Source: Algivirga pacifica (GTDB taxonomy: Bacteria; Bacteroidota; Bacteroidia; Cytophagales; Flammeovirgaceae). Taken from it: a stretch of 64,000 nt of DNA. Of the stretch, positions 24,436 to 32,464 are shown piece by piece (position 1 is the first letter of the stretch; each line of letters begins with the position of its first letter). The stretch covers positions 1-64,000 of the forward strand of contig NZ_BAABJX010000048.1 of assembly GCF_039543525.1 (NCBI RefSeq), in the 5' to 3' direction. Both the position numbers and the translations under genes were made by a program. The notes below the pieces were generated by a model. That model made no database searches. It was not told where the DNA came from and saw only the letters and a list, made by a program, of their open reading frames with translations.

Positions 24436-25392
24436 TTATTTCAATAAGCCTAGTTCTCTCAAACGCTCTGTCAAGAACTCCCCTGCCGTCATATCTTTGT
24501 AGGCTTTAGGGTTTTCTTCTGTTACACAGCCCTCCAGACACGTTAGATCCATCTCTGCTCTAGGGTGCATAAAGAATGGCATAGAGTATCTAGAAGACTT
24601 CAGGTTTTCTTTCGATGGATTAATTACACGGTGGATCGTTGAACGAAGCTTATTGTTAGTCAATCTTGCCAACATATCACCGATGTTAATGACAATTTCG
24701 TTCTCTTTTGGAGAAACAGAAATCCACTGTCCATCCAGAGACTGTGCCTGTAGACCTTCCGCACTACCTCCCATCAATAAGGTGATCAAGTTAATATCAC
24801 CATGGGCTGCTGCACGCACGGCACCATCAGGAATATTATCTACATTCTCTAGTGGGTAATAATGAAGTAAACGAAGGATACTGTTTCCATTGTGGATTTT
24901 TGCATCAAAATAGTTTTCTTCCAGACCTAGGTATAAAGCAATCGCTCTCAACAGTTGCTTCCCAGTTTGCTCGAACGTGCGGTACACTTCCAAAGAAACC
25001 TCCTTCAGTTCTGGCACCTCATCTACCCATATATTATCAGGATAGCTCACTGTATCATTATCCGTCACTACCTGACCTACGTGAAAAAACTCTTTCAAGT
25101 CAGGCAACTCGCTTCCTTTAGCACTTTCCTTGTTCTTACCTGTATATCCTCTTTGTCCGGCAAGCTCTTCTTTCTCATATGTGCTTTTCACCTCCTCCGG
25201 CAAGCCAAAGAAGCGCTTAGACGTCTCAAATAAATGCTTTTTCATCTCCTCGGTTACGCCGTGATTTTTCACAATCACAAAGCCCATATTAGAGAATGAA
25301 TCTCCCATTTCCTTTACAAAATTCGACTTGCGTTCTGCATCTCCAGAAACCAGGTCATGAAAGTCTACTGTAGCGATATTGTTCTTATCCAT
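24436..25392 (-). CDS. Isopenicillin-N-synthase-like 2-oxoglutarate/Fe(II) oxygenase
   Basis: 318 residues. The N-terminal DIOX_N part is seen in GDSFSNMGFVIVKNHGV. The core double-stranded beta-helix has the iron ligands H197, D199 (AAAHGDINLITLL) and H254 (RSTIHRV), and the R268-x-S270 pair that holds 2-oxoglutarate. Full length for the family, which in bacteria often modifies small molecules or amino acids. No pathway partners nearby, so the substrate is unknown. Confidence 0.88.
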   Translation of the reverse strand: MDKNNIATVDFHDLVSGDAERKSNFVKEMGDSFSNMGFVIVKNHGVTEEMKKHLFETSKRFFGLPEEVKSTYEKEELAGQRGYTGKNKESAKGSELPDLKEFFHVGQVVTDNDTVSYPDNIWVDEVPELKEVSLEVYRTFEQTGKQLLRAIALYLGLEENYFDAKIHNGNSILRLLHYYPLENVDNIPDGAVRAAAHGDINLITLLMGGSAEGLQAQSLDGQWISVSPKENEIVINIGDMLARLTNNKLRSTIHRVINPSKENLKSSRYSMPFFMHPRAEMDLTCLEGCVTEENPKAYKDMTAGEFLTERLRELGLLK

Positions 25393-25464
25393 GTAATGTT
25401 AATATAGATTGGTAATTCTGTTTATTTTTACGCTTCTCCTTAGAGGGCATAATTCATAGTTTTG

Positions 25465-25472
25465 CAAAGGTA
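25465..25472 (-). promoter_or_regulatory. Candidate -7 box TACCTTTG for the oxygenase
   Basis: On the minus strand TACCTTTG matches TAnnTTTG exactly, 72 bases upstream of the oxygenase ATG. No -33 TTG is visible at the normal distance, so the call rests on the single box. Confidence 0.4.
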
Positions 25473-25494
25473 AATGAAAATAATAAAATGAATG

Positions 25495-26952
25495 TTAATT
25501 CTTTTTCTGTAGGTTTTGCAATTTATCCTCCAGCTTCTTGGTATAACTCTTTACAAAAGGCACTGAGAAACTGAAGACAATACGCCATCGGTTCCAACGC
25601 ACCCTTCCTTCATCATTGGTTTCCAGGGTTCCTCCTCCACCGTCTTCAGGAAATGAGAAGGGACGCTCAAAAGACCTACTTCCCCCGGTATGGGTTGCTC
25701 CTAACGTGATATCTGCACCTCTAAAATTCAAAACTATCCCTCCACCAATATTCAAGAAATTAGCATTCAACAATGCATTACTGACCACAGCTTCCTGATT
25801 GTTAAACTGGGGAGCATCATCTGGTATGGCTGAAAAGTCTGTACTCGTACTGGCATACCCTGAAACGTTCTTATTGATATACCACTCCAAACCTATTCCG
25901 AAATTGATAACCGGTCGCAACCTTTCTACTACCTTAAAAGAAATCGTATCCTCAGGGTTACTCTGGGCAATATGATCTTTTGCCACTAATTGATCATAAG
26001 AATTGACACCATTAAAAAACTCTGTACTGAAATGTATTTTGTTTTTTTCCTTTATGCTATAGGTTACTCCTCCACCAATTGCAAAGGGCGTTTTACGTCT
26101 CACTTTTAAGCCAGACTGATAGCTATTCGCATAATACCCATCAATGGATGAACCCGTAAAACCTGAGTAATATTCTTGGTAATTATACTTTCCTTCATTA
26201 ATAATATTGAGATGTGGTGTTCGGATCGTTAATCCCCAAGACAAGCGTTCTTTCTGATAAGCTAATCCTGCTTTCCATAAAAAACCATACACATTATATC
26301 TGAACTCTCTTCTATACTCATAAATCCCTACTTCTGCCGTATCCTCCAAAAATGCCCTTAGAAAAAGCTCGTTACTTTTTCGGCTGTTCAAAATCGAGAT
26401 ATTTGCCGACACTCCTACAGATATGTTATCCGAAAGTTTATGTGACCAGGTAAGGCCAAACCATTCTTCCCTAAAACTACTATTAGACCTGGTCTCTGCC
26501 TCAAAAATCTCCGTACCTGGTAAATCATCTAACACTTCTCCACGACTTTCATTTCTAAAATTAAAGCGAACAGATAAGCGAGCTCGCTGCAAACTATAGT
26601 AAGCAAACTGATGCTCTGGCCATGCTTTTATTTTGAAAGTACCGGCAAACATACTAGGCACCCCTCCGAAGTCTGTATTTTTGGTATCCACTCCATCTTG
26701 TACACCATCTTCTATAGTAAAATTTGAGATTTGATAAACATCCGCACTTAACAAAAAAGAGGGATTCTCTACCTGCCCTAGTCTTGCTGGATTATAAAAT
26801 ACAGCACCCAGGTCTTCCACTCCTCCAATAACAGAACCGCTCAACAGCATAGATCGTGTTCCGTACTGCTCTGTCCAATAATGCCCTTCCTGCCCTTGTA
26901 GAGGAGATGTCATCAGTATAAGGATAAGGATATAGTATATCTTTTTGGTCAT
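25495..26952 (-). CDS. FadL/OmpP1-like outer-membrane transport protein
   Basis: 485 residues from the ATG at 26952 (an upstream TTG is less likely). The signal peptide is MTKKIYYILILILMTSPLQG. The mature N-terminus, SMLLSGSVIGGVEDLGAVFYNPA, is the FadL/TodX hallmark hatch region with NPA. Repeated amphipathic strands follow, and the protein ends in a short coiled tail (KKLEDKLQNLQKK) that is unusual for a barrel. FadL-type proteins take up hydrophobic compounds. Single gene. Confidence 0.75.
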   Translation of the reverse strand: MTKKIYYILILILMTSPLQGQEGHYWTEQYGTRSMLLSGSVIGGVEDLGAVFYNPARLGQVENPSFLLSADVYQISNFTIEDGVQDGVDTKNTDFGGVPSMFAGTFKIKAWPEHQFAYYSLQRARLSVRFNFRNESRGEVLDDLPGTEIFEAETRSNSSFREEWFGLTWSHKLSDNISVGVSANISILNSRKSNELFLRAFLEDTAEVGIYEYRREFRYNVYGFLWKAGLAYQKERLSWGLTIRTPHLNIINEGKYNYQEYYSGFTGSSIDGYYANSYQSGLKVRRKTPFAIGGGVTYSIKEKNKIHFSTEFFNGVNSYDQLVAKDHIAQSNPEDTISFKVVERLRPVINFGIGLEWYINKNVSGYASTSTDFSAIPDDAPQFNNQEAVVSNALLNANFLNIGGGIVLNFRGADITLGATHTGGSRSFERPFSFPEDGGGGTLETNDEGRVRWNRWRIVFSFSVPFVKSYTKKLEDKLQNLQKKN

Positions 26953-27342
26953 AAACAATTCAAGGCTTACATGCTTTCTTCCTGAGATATCACATCCTTA
27001 CCTACTTTACCTACTTTTTTAGGTCAGAATCCTACAAGCGTAAGGTTATTGTTAAGGCTTACGCTAATATTCTTAAATAATTCATATACCTGTATTAAAA
27101 TCATTCTATTTCTCCCTCTCCCTGATGTATCTTTGATATTAATATTAGGAGTTAAGATTAAAGCTGTTACACAATATTGGTTTATCGCTTATTGTTTATT
27201 ACTTAATTAAGATTGAATGATTAAACGATAACCAATAATCCATTACATGGCGTTTCTAAACGGCATATTAGTCCGTAGACAGCGACAAGATTAACCTGAG
27301 TGTTTATAGACAATTATTTAGAAACAGAGACATTGATAATCC
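26953..27342. other. Divergent promoter spacer with -7 box and heptad palindrome
   Basis: 390 bases between divergent genes. TATCTTTG at 27128-27135 is a candidate rightward -7 box, about 208 bases from the PhzF start. A heptad-family palindrome spans 27180-27240 (GTTTATC-GCTTATT-GTTTATT, then TTAAACGAT-AACCAAT-AAT) and would sit in the PhzF leader. Otherwise AT-rich with no frame. Confidence 0.5.
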
Positions 27343-28146
27343 ATGAATACAACAAACACACTTCCAATCTATCAAGTAGACGCCTTTGCTTACCAACAAT
27401 TCAAAGGAAACCCTGCAGCAGTTTGTCTTTTGGGAGAATGGTTGGAAGATGAACTATTACAAAATATTGCCGCTGAAAATAATCTTTCTGAGACGGCCTT
27501 TATCGTCACCAAAGAAGGAGCCTATTCTATTCGTTGGTTTACGCCAACAACAGAGGTGGATCTATGTGGGCACGCCACGATGGCTGCTGCGCATGTACTC
27601 TTTGAGCACTTGCAATACAATCAATCGAAGATCCTATTCAATAGCCCCCGTTCGGGAGTACTCGAGGTAACCAAAGAAGCCAACGACCGGCTAACCCTTA
27701 ACTTCCCAGCACAGAAAATCGAGATGATCCCACCATCACAAAAGCTAGATACCGCTTTGGGTACCGCTGTTCATGGAACCTACAAGTCCTCCGACGATAT
27801 TATGATTGTGGTAGGAAGTGAAAATGAAGTACGTCACTTGACGCCCAACCTTACTGCGTTAGGACAATTGCCTTATAGGGGGATTATCGTTACTGCCAAG
27901 GGAGATACCGTGGATTTTGTTTCCCGCTTTTTTGGTCCAGCTGTAGGCATTGAAGAAGACCCTGTAACGGGTTCTGCCCATACCAAGCTTATTCCTTACT
28001 GGGCAAAAAAGCTAGGAAAAGATACGCTACATGCACAACAACTATCCGCTAGAGGTGGAGACCTATATTGTCAGCTACAAGGAGATCGGGTATTGATCAG
28101 CGGAAGAGCCGTAACGTATATGAAAGGGGAAATTTTTATAAGGTAA
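27343..28146 (+). CDS. PhzF-family isomerase
   Basis: 267 residues with the two-lobed PhzF/diaminopimelate-epimerase-like fold. Blocks: YQVDAFAYQQFKGNPAAVC at the N-terminus, NNLSETAFIV with the catalytic glutamate (E50), RWFTPTTEVDLCGHATMAAAH, and DPVTGSAHTKLIPYW near residue 210. The family isomerises small carboxylic acids, as in phenazine synthesis, but most members have unknown substrates and no phenazine genes are present. ATG start with no upstream alternative. Confidence 0.88.
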   Translation: MNTTNTLPIYQVDAFAYQQFKGNPAAVCLLGEWLEDELLQNIAAENNLSETAFIVTKEGAYSIRWFTPTTEVDLCGHATMAAAHVLFEHLQYNQSKILFNSPRSGVLEVTKEANDRLTLNFPAQKIEMIPPSQKLDTALGTAVHGTYKSSDDIMIVVGSENEVRHLTPNLTALGQLPYRGIIVTAKGDTVDFVSRFFGPAVGIEEDPVTGSAHTKLIPYWAKKLGKDTLHAQQLSARGGDLYCQLQGDRVLISGRAVTYMKGEIFIR

Positions 28147-28149
28147 GAG

Positions 28150-28233
28150 GTATAAAGTAAAAGGTAGAAAGTAATAAGTATAAGGTTTAAATTCACCTAT
28201 TACCTTATACCTATTACCTTTTACTTTACACCT
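28150..28233. terminator. Palindromic GTATAAAGTAAAAGGTA spacer
   Basis: Left part GGTATAAAGTAAAAGGTAGAA and right part TACCTTTTACTTTACACC (28214-28231), plus the pair ATAAGTATAAGGT / ACCTTATACC, fold into a long imperfect stem between two convergent genes. Probably a bidirectional transcription end. Confidence 0.6.
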
Positions 28234-28235
28234 TT

Positions 28236-28859
28236 TTATACGTCTTTAAAGCACTGTAGGAACGTCTCCGCTGCTTGTGCTCCTCTAATGATATACTTGT
28301 CATTGATAATGAAGCTAGGTACTGCGTTGACACCTGCCTGGCGATACAAAGCCTCTTCTCTTCTGGCCTCTTCATCACCTGCCGAAGTATTATTGAATGT
28401 ATCGATCACTTCTTGCGATACACCCACTTTCTTAGCTTTAGCAAGCAGCTCTTCCACATTACTCAAATCAGCTCCCTCTACGAAGAAGCTCTTGAATAGC
28501 TCAAGTCCTAAAGCCTCATCTTTCTCTTCTTGACGACATAGATACATCAAGCGGTGTGCTTCTGCTGTATTTGGAATCACTTCCAAGATGGACATATCCA
28601 TAGGCAATTCCTCTCCACGGGCAGCTACTTCTACTTGTTGGAAGATCTCTTCGGCTCCTTTTCCAAACTTATAACGTGCAAAAGCCTCTTTCTCCATACC
28701 TTCTTTAGGTAGATCTGGGTGTAATTGATAAGGCTTCCAGTTCACCTCAAAGTCGAACTCCTCAGCACCTTCATCCATAGCATCCTGAAGGCGTTTTTTT
28801 CCTATATAACACCATGGACATACCACGTCTGAAATAACATCAATCTTAATCTTCTTCAT
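28236..28859 (-). CDS. DsbA-family oxidoreductase (FrnE-like)
   Basis: 207 residues from the ATG at 28859, where the protein-like sequence begins (MKKIKIDVISDVVCPWCYIG). The thioredoxin-fold active site is C14-P-W-C17. The FrnE-type helical insert follows, and the cis-proline loop is GVNAVPSFIIND near residue 180. There is no signal peptide, which agrees with cytosolic FrnE/HCCA-isomerase-like members rather than periplasmic DsbA. Likely a thiol oxidoreductase or polyketide-associated isomerase-like protein. Confidence 0.87.
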   Translation of the reverse strand: MKKIKIDVISDVVCPWCYIGKKRLQDAMDEGAEEFDFEVNWKPYQLHPDLPKEGMEKEAFARYKFGKGAEEIFQQVEVAARGEELPMDMSILEVIPNTAEAHRLMYLCRQEEKDEALGLELFKSFFVEGADLSNVEELLAKAKKVGVSQEVIDTFNNTSAGDEEARREEALYRQAGVNAVPSFIINDKYIIRGAQAAETFLQCFKDV

Positions 28860-29180
28860 TGCTACTTTAAATTGAATCTTTTGAACAGCTAATGCTAACG
28901 ACTGGACATCAACTAATTTTTGTACAGTTTCAAACATTCCAGACGTGCCAATGGCACGTCCCTACCACGTTTTCAAATAGGTATACAAGAAAACAGAGAC
29001 TTCATATCCAGTAGTTAGCAGCTAATGCTGTTTTCTTGAATTGTTAAATGGAGTTGAATGGCTTATTCTTCTCTTACAATTCTAACCATCCACCATTCGT
29101 ATTGTTTCATAAAGAGCGTATTCTTCTTATATTAAAAAAGTTCTATTCGAGATTTAATAACAAAACAAACCTCAACTTTT
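28860..29180. other. Divergent spacer with a GACGTGCC hairpin
   Basis: 321 bases. GACGTGCC-AAT-GGCACGTC at 28942-28960 is a short member of the GGCCGCGCCA palindrome family. Fragments of GTTGAATGG-type sequence appear at 29040-29063. No convincing promoter boxes or frames. Confidence 0.55.
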
Positions 29181-30329
29181 ATGCTAACAACTGATTTAAC
29201 TACTTTAAGAAGAGAATTTCACGCCATTGCAGAAGTCTCTGGAAAAGAGTATCACACTGCAAAAAAAGTGGTGGAGGTATTACAGACACTAAACCCTACT
29301 GAGGTGATTAGTCCTATTGGAGGAACGGGCGTAATTGCTGTGTTTGACAGTTTTCAGGAAGGACCTACCATTCTATTTCGTTGCGAACTAGACGCTCTAC
29401 CCATTCAAGAGATCAACACCTTCGCTCACCGATCAATCACAGAGGGGGTGTCTCATAAATGCGGGCATGATGGACATTTAACCTCAATGCTAGGGCTAGC
29501 AAAGCAATTATCTCAAACCCCTCCTAAGAAAGGGAAAGTACTTTTAGTCTTCCAACCTGCAGAAGAAAATGGAGAAGGCGCCAAAGCAATCCTGGAGGAT
29601 GATAAATTTGACACCCTATCCCCTGATTATGTCTTTGCCTTTCATAATTTACCAGGCTATCCTCTCAATAAAATCATCTACAAACCTGCATCCTTTACAG
29701 CGTCTGTTAAAAGTATTATTATAAAGTTACACGGTAAGACGGCTCATGCGGCAGAGCCGGAGCATGGAGATAACCCTGCCCTTGCCTTATCTAGAATATT
29801 GCAAGAATCACTAAAGTTAGCCAATAACAATCCCGACGATGAAAAGCTAACCGTGATTACGCCAATTCATATTAATATGGGAGAATTGGCTTATGGGATC
29901 TCTGCAGGTTATGGAGAACTTCACCTCACCGTAAGAACCTGGACAGAAGACTATTTAGAACATATTTCAGATCAGATTGTCGCCCTTTCCAAAAAAATAG
30001 CTTCAGAAGAAAATCTAACCCCTGAAATAGCCTTCACCCAACACTTTCAAGCCAATGAAAACCACCCAGAAGCGATGGAGCACCTCTTATCGGCTATCAA
30101 GGAATGTGACTTGCCTGCTGCGGAAAGAGCCTATCCATTTAAGTGGGGAGAAGATTTTGGATTGTTTACCCAAAAATACAAAGGAGCGATGTTTGGAATA
30201 GGCTCAGGAGAAAATTGTCCTGCCCTTCACAACCCCGATTATGATTACCCGGATGAGATTACTCCAGTGGCAGTGCGCTTATTTCATCAAATTGCTTTGC
30301 GTATAGCAGAGGTCTATCAAACGGCTTAA
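29181..30329 (+). CDS. M20-family amidohydrolase
   Basis: 382 residues with the M20D plan. The N-terminal LRREFHAIAEVSGKE is followed by CELDALPI, HKCGHDGHL (metal-binding Cys, His, Asp), and QPAEENGEGAKAIL with the catalytic Glu pair. The lid domain begins with IIIKLHGKTAHAAEPEHGDNP, and the C-terminal metal histidine is in CPALHNPDYDYPD. It should hydrolyse an N-acyl amino acid or related amide in the cytosol. It is followed at a distance by the alanine racemase on the same strand, but a 270-base palindromic spacer makes an operon unlikely. Confidence 0.9.
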   Translation: MLTTDLTTLRREFHAIAEVSGKEYHTAKKVVEVLQTLNPTEVISPIGGTGVIAVFDSFQEGPTILFRCELDALPIQEINTFAHRSITEGVSHKCGHDGHLTSMLGLAKQLSQTPPKKGKVLLVFQPAEENGEGAKAILEDDKFDTLSPDYVFAFHNLPGYPLNKIIYKPASFTASVKSIIIKLHGKTAHAAEPEHGDNPALALSRILQESLKLANNNPDDEKLTVITPIHINMGELAYGISAGYGELHLTVRTWTEDYLEHISDQIVALSKKIASEENLTPEIAFTQHFQANENHPEAMEHLLSAIKECDLPAAERAYPFKWGEDFGLFTQKYKGAMFGIGSGENCPALHNPDYDYPDEITPVAVRLFHQIALRIAEVYQTA

Positions 30330-30352
30330 ATTTATCTGTCATACTACCAATA

Positions 30353-30522
30353 AGCTTTGTTGAATCGTTGAACTTCATCACTACGTGATGAGTTGAATAG
30401 AGCTTCACTCGTTGATTCGAGTTGAATTGTTGATTGAAATATATATGAATACTCAAACAACCTATCAACTCGAATCAACGATTCAACTCACCGAAGGTGA
30501 AATTCAACGATTCAACAAAGCC
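30353..30522. repeat. Mini-hairpin palindromic element, GTTGAAT spacer type
   Basis: Outer arms GCTTTGTTGAATCGTTGAA and its complement enclose three small hairpins: CATCAC-TAC-GTGATG (30376-30390, GTA loop on the other strand), a degenerate GAGCTTCACTC (30400-30410), and CACC-GAA-GGTG (30489-30499). Inner arms GTTGATTCGAGTTGA pair as well. Same architecture at 48981-49128 and 54124-54270. Confidence 0.85.
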
Positions 30523-30598
30523 TATTAGTAGTGTGGCAACTACTTATGCAACGCTACCATAGGTCTCTTTTTACATATCATTAGCTTAGTATTCATTC

Positions 30599-31747
30599 AT
30601 GTCTTATTCCAACCATATCGAAATCAGTAAATCAGCGCTCGAACAAAACATTAACTTTATACGCCAACAACTCCTACGCCATACACGTCTTTCCTGTGTC
30701 GTTAAAGGAAATGCTTACGGGCATGGTATTCCCATTATCATTCCCCTAGAAGAGGATATGGGAATCAACCACTTCTCTGTCTTTAATGCAGAAGAGGCTT
30801 ACCAAGTAAAACAAGTAAGCAAGCGTAACAGCACCATTATGATTATGGGAATGCTTACGCAAGAGCAGGTACACTGGGCAGTAGAGCAAGAAGTAGAGTT
30901 TTATATTTTTGAAAGAGAGCGTTTACAGGAAGCTGAGGAAGCCGCTAAAAAAATAGGGAAACCGGCCTTGATTCACTTAGAAGTTGAAACAGGAATGAAC
31001 CGAACAGGTGTTCCCTTTGAGTTACTGGAAGAGTTCGTCCTTAAAATTGACCGTAGCCCTCATTTACAACTTAAGGGAGTATGTACCCACTTGGCGGGAG
31101 CAGAAAGTATTTCCAATTATTATAGGGTAAAAAAGCAAACCATCACCTACCAAAAGATCCTTAGAAAACTGCAAGGGATGGGAATCACTCCACAAAATAG
31201 GCATATTGCCAGTTCTGCGGCTACCCTTAGGCATCCAAATACACAGATGGATATGGTAAGAGTAGGTATCCTTCAATATGGTTTTTTTCCAAACGAAGAG
31301 ACTTTCACCCATTATATTACCAAGAAAACAGACTACGATTACCCATTGAAAAGGATTATCTCCTGGAAAAGTCAGGTCATGAGTTTAAAAGATATTCAAC
31401 AAGGAGAATTTGTGGGGTACGGCACTTCCTACTTTGCACACTCTCCCATGACAATCGCCACAGTTCCGGTAGGCTATGGGCATGGATATAGTCGTTCACT
31501 AAGTAACCAAGGCAGAGTCATTATCAATGGGCATTTTGCTCCGGTCGTTGGTACGATTAATATGAATATGATCTGTGTGGATGTTAGTAATATTCCTAAT
31601 ATTCAAAAAGGTGACGAAGTGGTATTAATTGGCAAGCAAGATGAATTAGAAATTTCAGTAGCCTCTTTTAGTGATTTCAGTAATCAGATCAATTATGAGT
31701 TATTGACGAGGTTGCCGATTGACATTCCCCGTATCGTGGTAGAGTAA
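30599..31747 (+). CDS. alr: Alanine racemase
   Basis: 382 residues. The PLP-binding VVKGNAYGHG puts the Schiff-base lysine at K36. Later blocks include HLEVETGMNRTG, CTHLAGAE, SSAATLRHP, MVRVGILQYG, VGYGTSY with the presumed catalytic tyrosine, and PVGYGHGYSR. Length and order fit Alr, which supplies D-alanine for peptidoglycan. The ATG at 30599 gives the expected N-terminus. It is a stand-alone gene; the usual murF fusion seen in some Bacteroidota is absent. Confidence 0.92.
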   Translation: MSYSNHIEISKSALEQNINFIRQQLLRHTRLSCVVKGNAYGHGIPIIIPLEEDMGINHFSVFNAEEAYQVKQVSKRNSTIMIMGMLTQEQVHWAVEQEVEFYIFERERLQEAEEAAKKIGKPALIHLEVETGMNRTGVPFELLEEFVLKIDRSPHLQLKGVCTHLAGAESISNYYRVKKQTITYQKILRKLQGMGITPQNRHIASSAATLRHPNTQMDMVRVGILQYGFFPNEETFTHYITKKTDYDYPLKRIISWKSQVMSLKDIQQGEFVGYGTSYFAHSPMTIATVPVGYGHGYSRSLSNQGRVIINGHFAPVVGTINMNMICVDVSNIPNIQKGDEVVLIGKQDELEISVASFSDFSNQINYELLTRLPIDIPRIVVE

Positions 31748-31760
31748 TTATAATGGCTTG

Positions 31761-31918
31761 GTTGAGTGGCACTGCGTGCCGTTGAGTGGAGCTTCGCTCC
31801 GTTGAGTATAGCCCTTCGGGCTGTTGAGAAAAAGCAGTACTGTAATACCTCAACAGCCCGAAGGGCTATACTCAACGGAGCGAAGCTCCACTCAACAAGC
31901 GGCGTAAGCCGCCTCAAC
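31761..31918. repeat. Modular mini-hairpin element with a perfect 48-bp inverted repeat
   Basis: Arms 31781-31828 and 31849-31896 are exact complements over 48 bases, with a 20-base spacer. Each arm contains two hairpins (GGAGC-TTC-GCTCC and AGCCC-TTC-GGGCT; GAA loops on the complementary strand) separated by GTTGAGT. Outside the arms sit two unmatched hairpins: GGCAC-TGC-GTGCC (31768-31780) on the left and GCGGC-GTAA-GCCGC (31899-31912) on the right. Thus the modules are gained or lost independently. Most of the 326-base gap is this element. Confidence 0.9.
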
Positions 31919-31944
31919 TGTCGATTTTTTATTCAAACTTAATT

Positions 31945-31972
31945 AAACAATAAGCGATAACCGATAAGCATC
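31945..31972. repeat. Heptad-repeat fragment
   Basis: AAACAAT-AAGCGAT-AACCGAT-AAGCATC: four 7-bp units in the AACCGAT orientation, without a matching opposite arm. It lies in the leader of the GlsB-type gene. Confidence 0.6.
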
Positions 31973-32073
31973 TATCCAAACTACTATAGCGTAAAAAATC
32001 ATTTCCTTATATGGAGTTAAAATTGAATAATATCTGTTGTATTTGTGAATCATCACACTTAAAGCAACTTATT

Positions 32074-32322
32074 ATGGGAATTTTAGCATGGATAGTTTTT
32101 GGCTTAATTGCGGGAGCATTAGCCAAATGGATTATGCCGGGCAATGACCCCGGAGGTATTATTGTCACTATTATTATTGGTATTGTGGGAGCTGTGATTG
32201 GTGGGTTTATCGGTACAGCCTTAGGGTTTGGAGATATCAGTGGATTTAATATAAAAAGTCTTTTGATTGCGATAGGAGGTGCCTTAGTTCTATTATTTGG
32301 TTACCGGATGCTCAAAAGGTAA
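32074..32322 (+). CDS. GlsB/YeaQ/YmgE-family small membrane protein
   Basis: 82 residues from the ATG at 32074; the longer frame from 32011 adds a soluble leader that does not fit. Three glycine-rich membrane helices are visible: ILAWIVFGLIAGALAKWI, IIVTIIIGIVGAVIGGFIG, and SLLIAIGGALVLLFGYRM. The PGNDPGG loop is the family hallmark. These transglycosylase-associated-type proteins are stress-linked inner-membrane proteins of unknown mechanism. Confidence 0.85.
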   Translation: MGILAWIVFGLIAGALAKWIMPGNDPGGIIVTIIIGIVGAVIGGFIGTALGFGDISGFNIKSLLIAIGGALVLLFGYRMLKR

Positions 32323-32342
32323 ATCTTTTATTCATGATGTTT

Positions 32343-32457
32343 AGTTGAGCTTCGCTCGTTCATAATGTTTAGTTGTTTAATGGTACGTATTAATAAAAAC
32401 AACTAAACATTATGAACAAGCGAAGCTCAATTAACATACGCCGTGTAGCGGATGAAC
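32343..32457. repeat. Mini-hairpin palindromic element, TTTAGTTG type
   Basis: Arms 32345-32377 and 32398-32430 (33 bp, one mismatch) each contain GAGC-GAA-GCTC or its complement next to GTTCATAATGTTTAGTTG. A further degenerate hairpin, CCGT-GTA-GCGG, lies at 32441-32451. It fills the space between a rightward and a leftward gene and may end both transcripts. Confidence 0.8.
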
Positions 32458-32464
32458 AAAAAAA

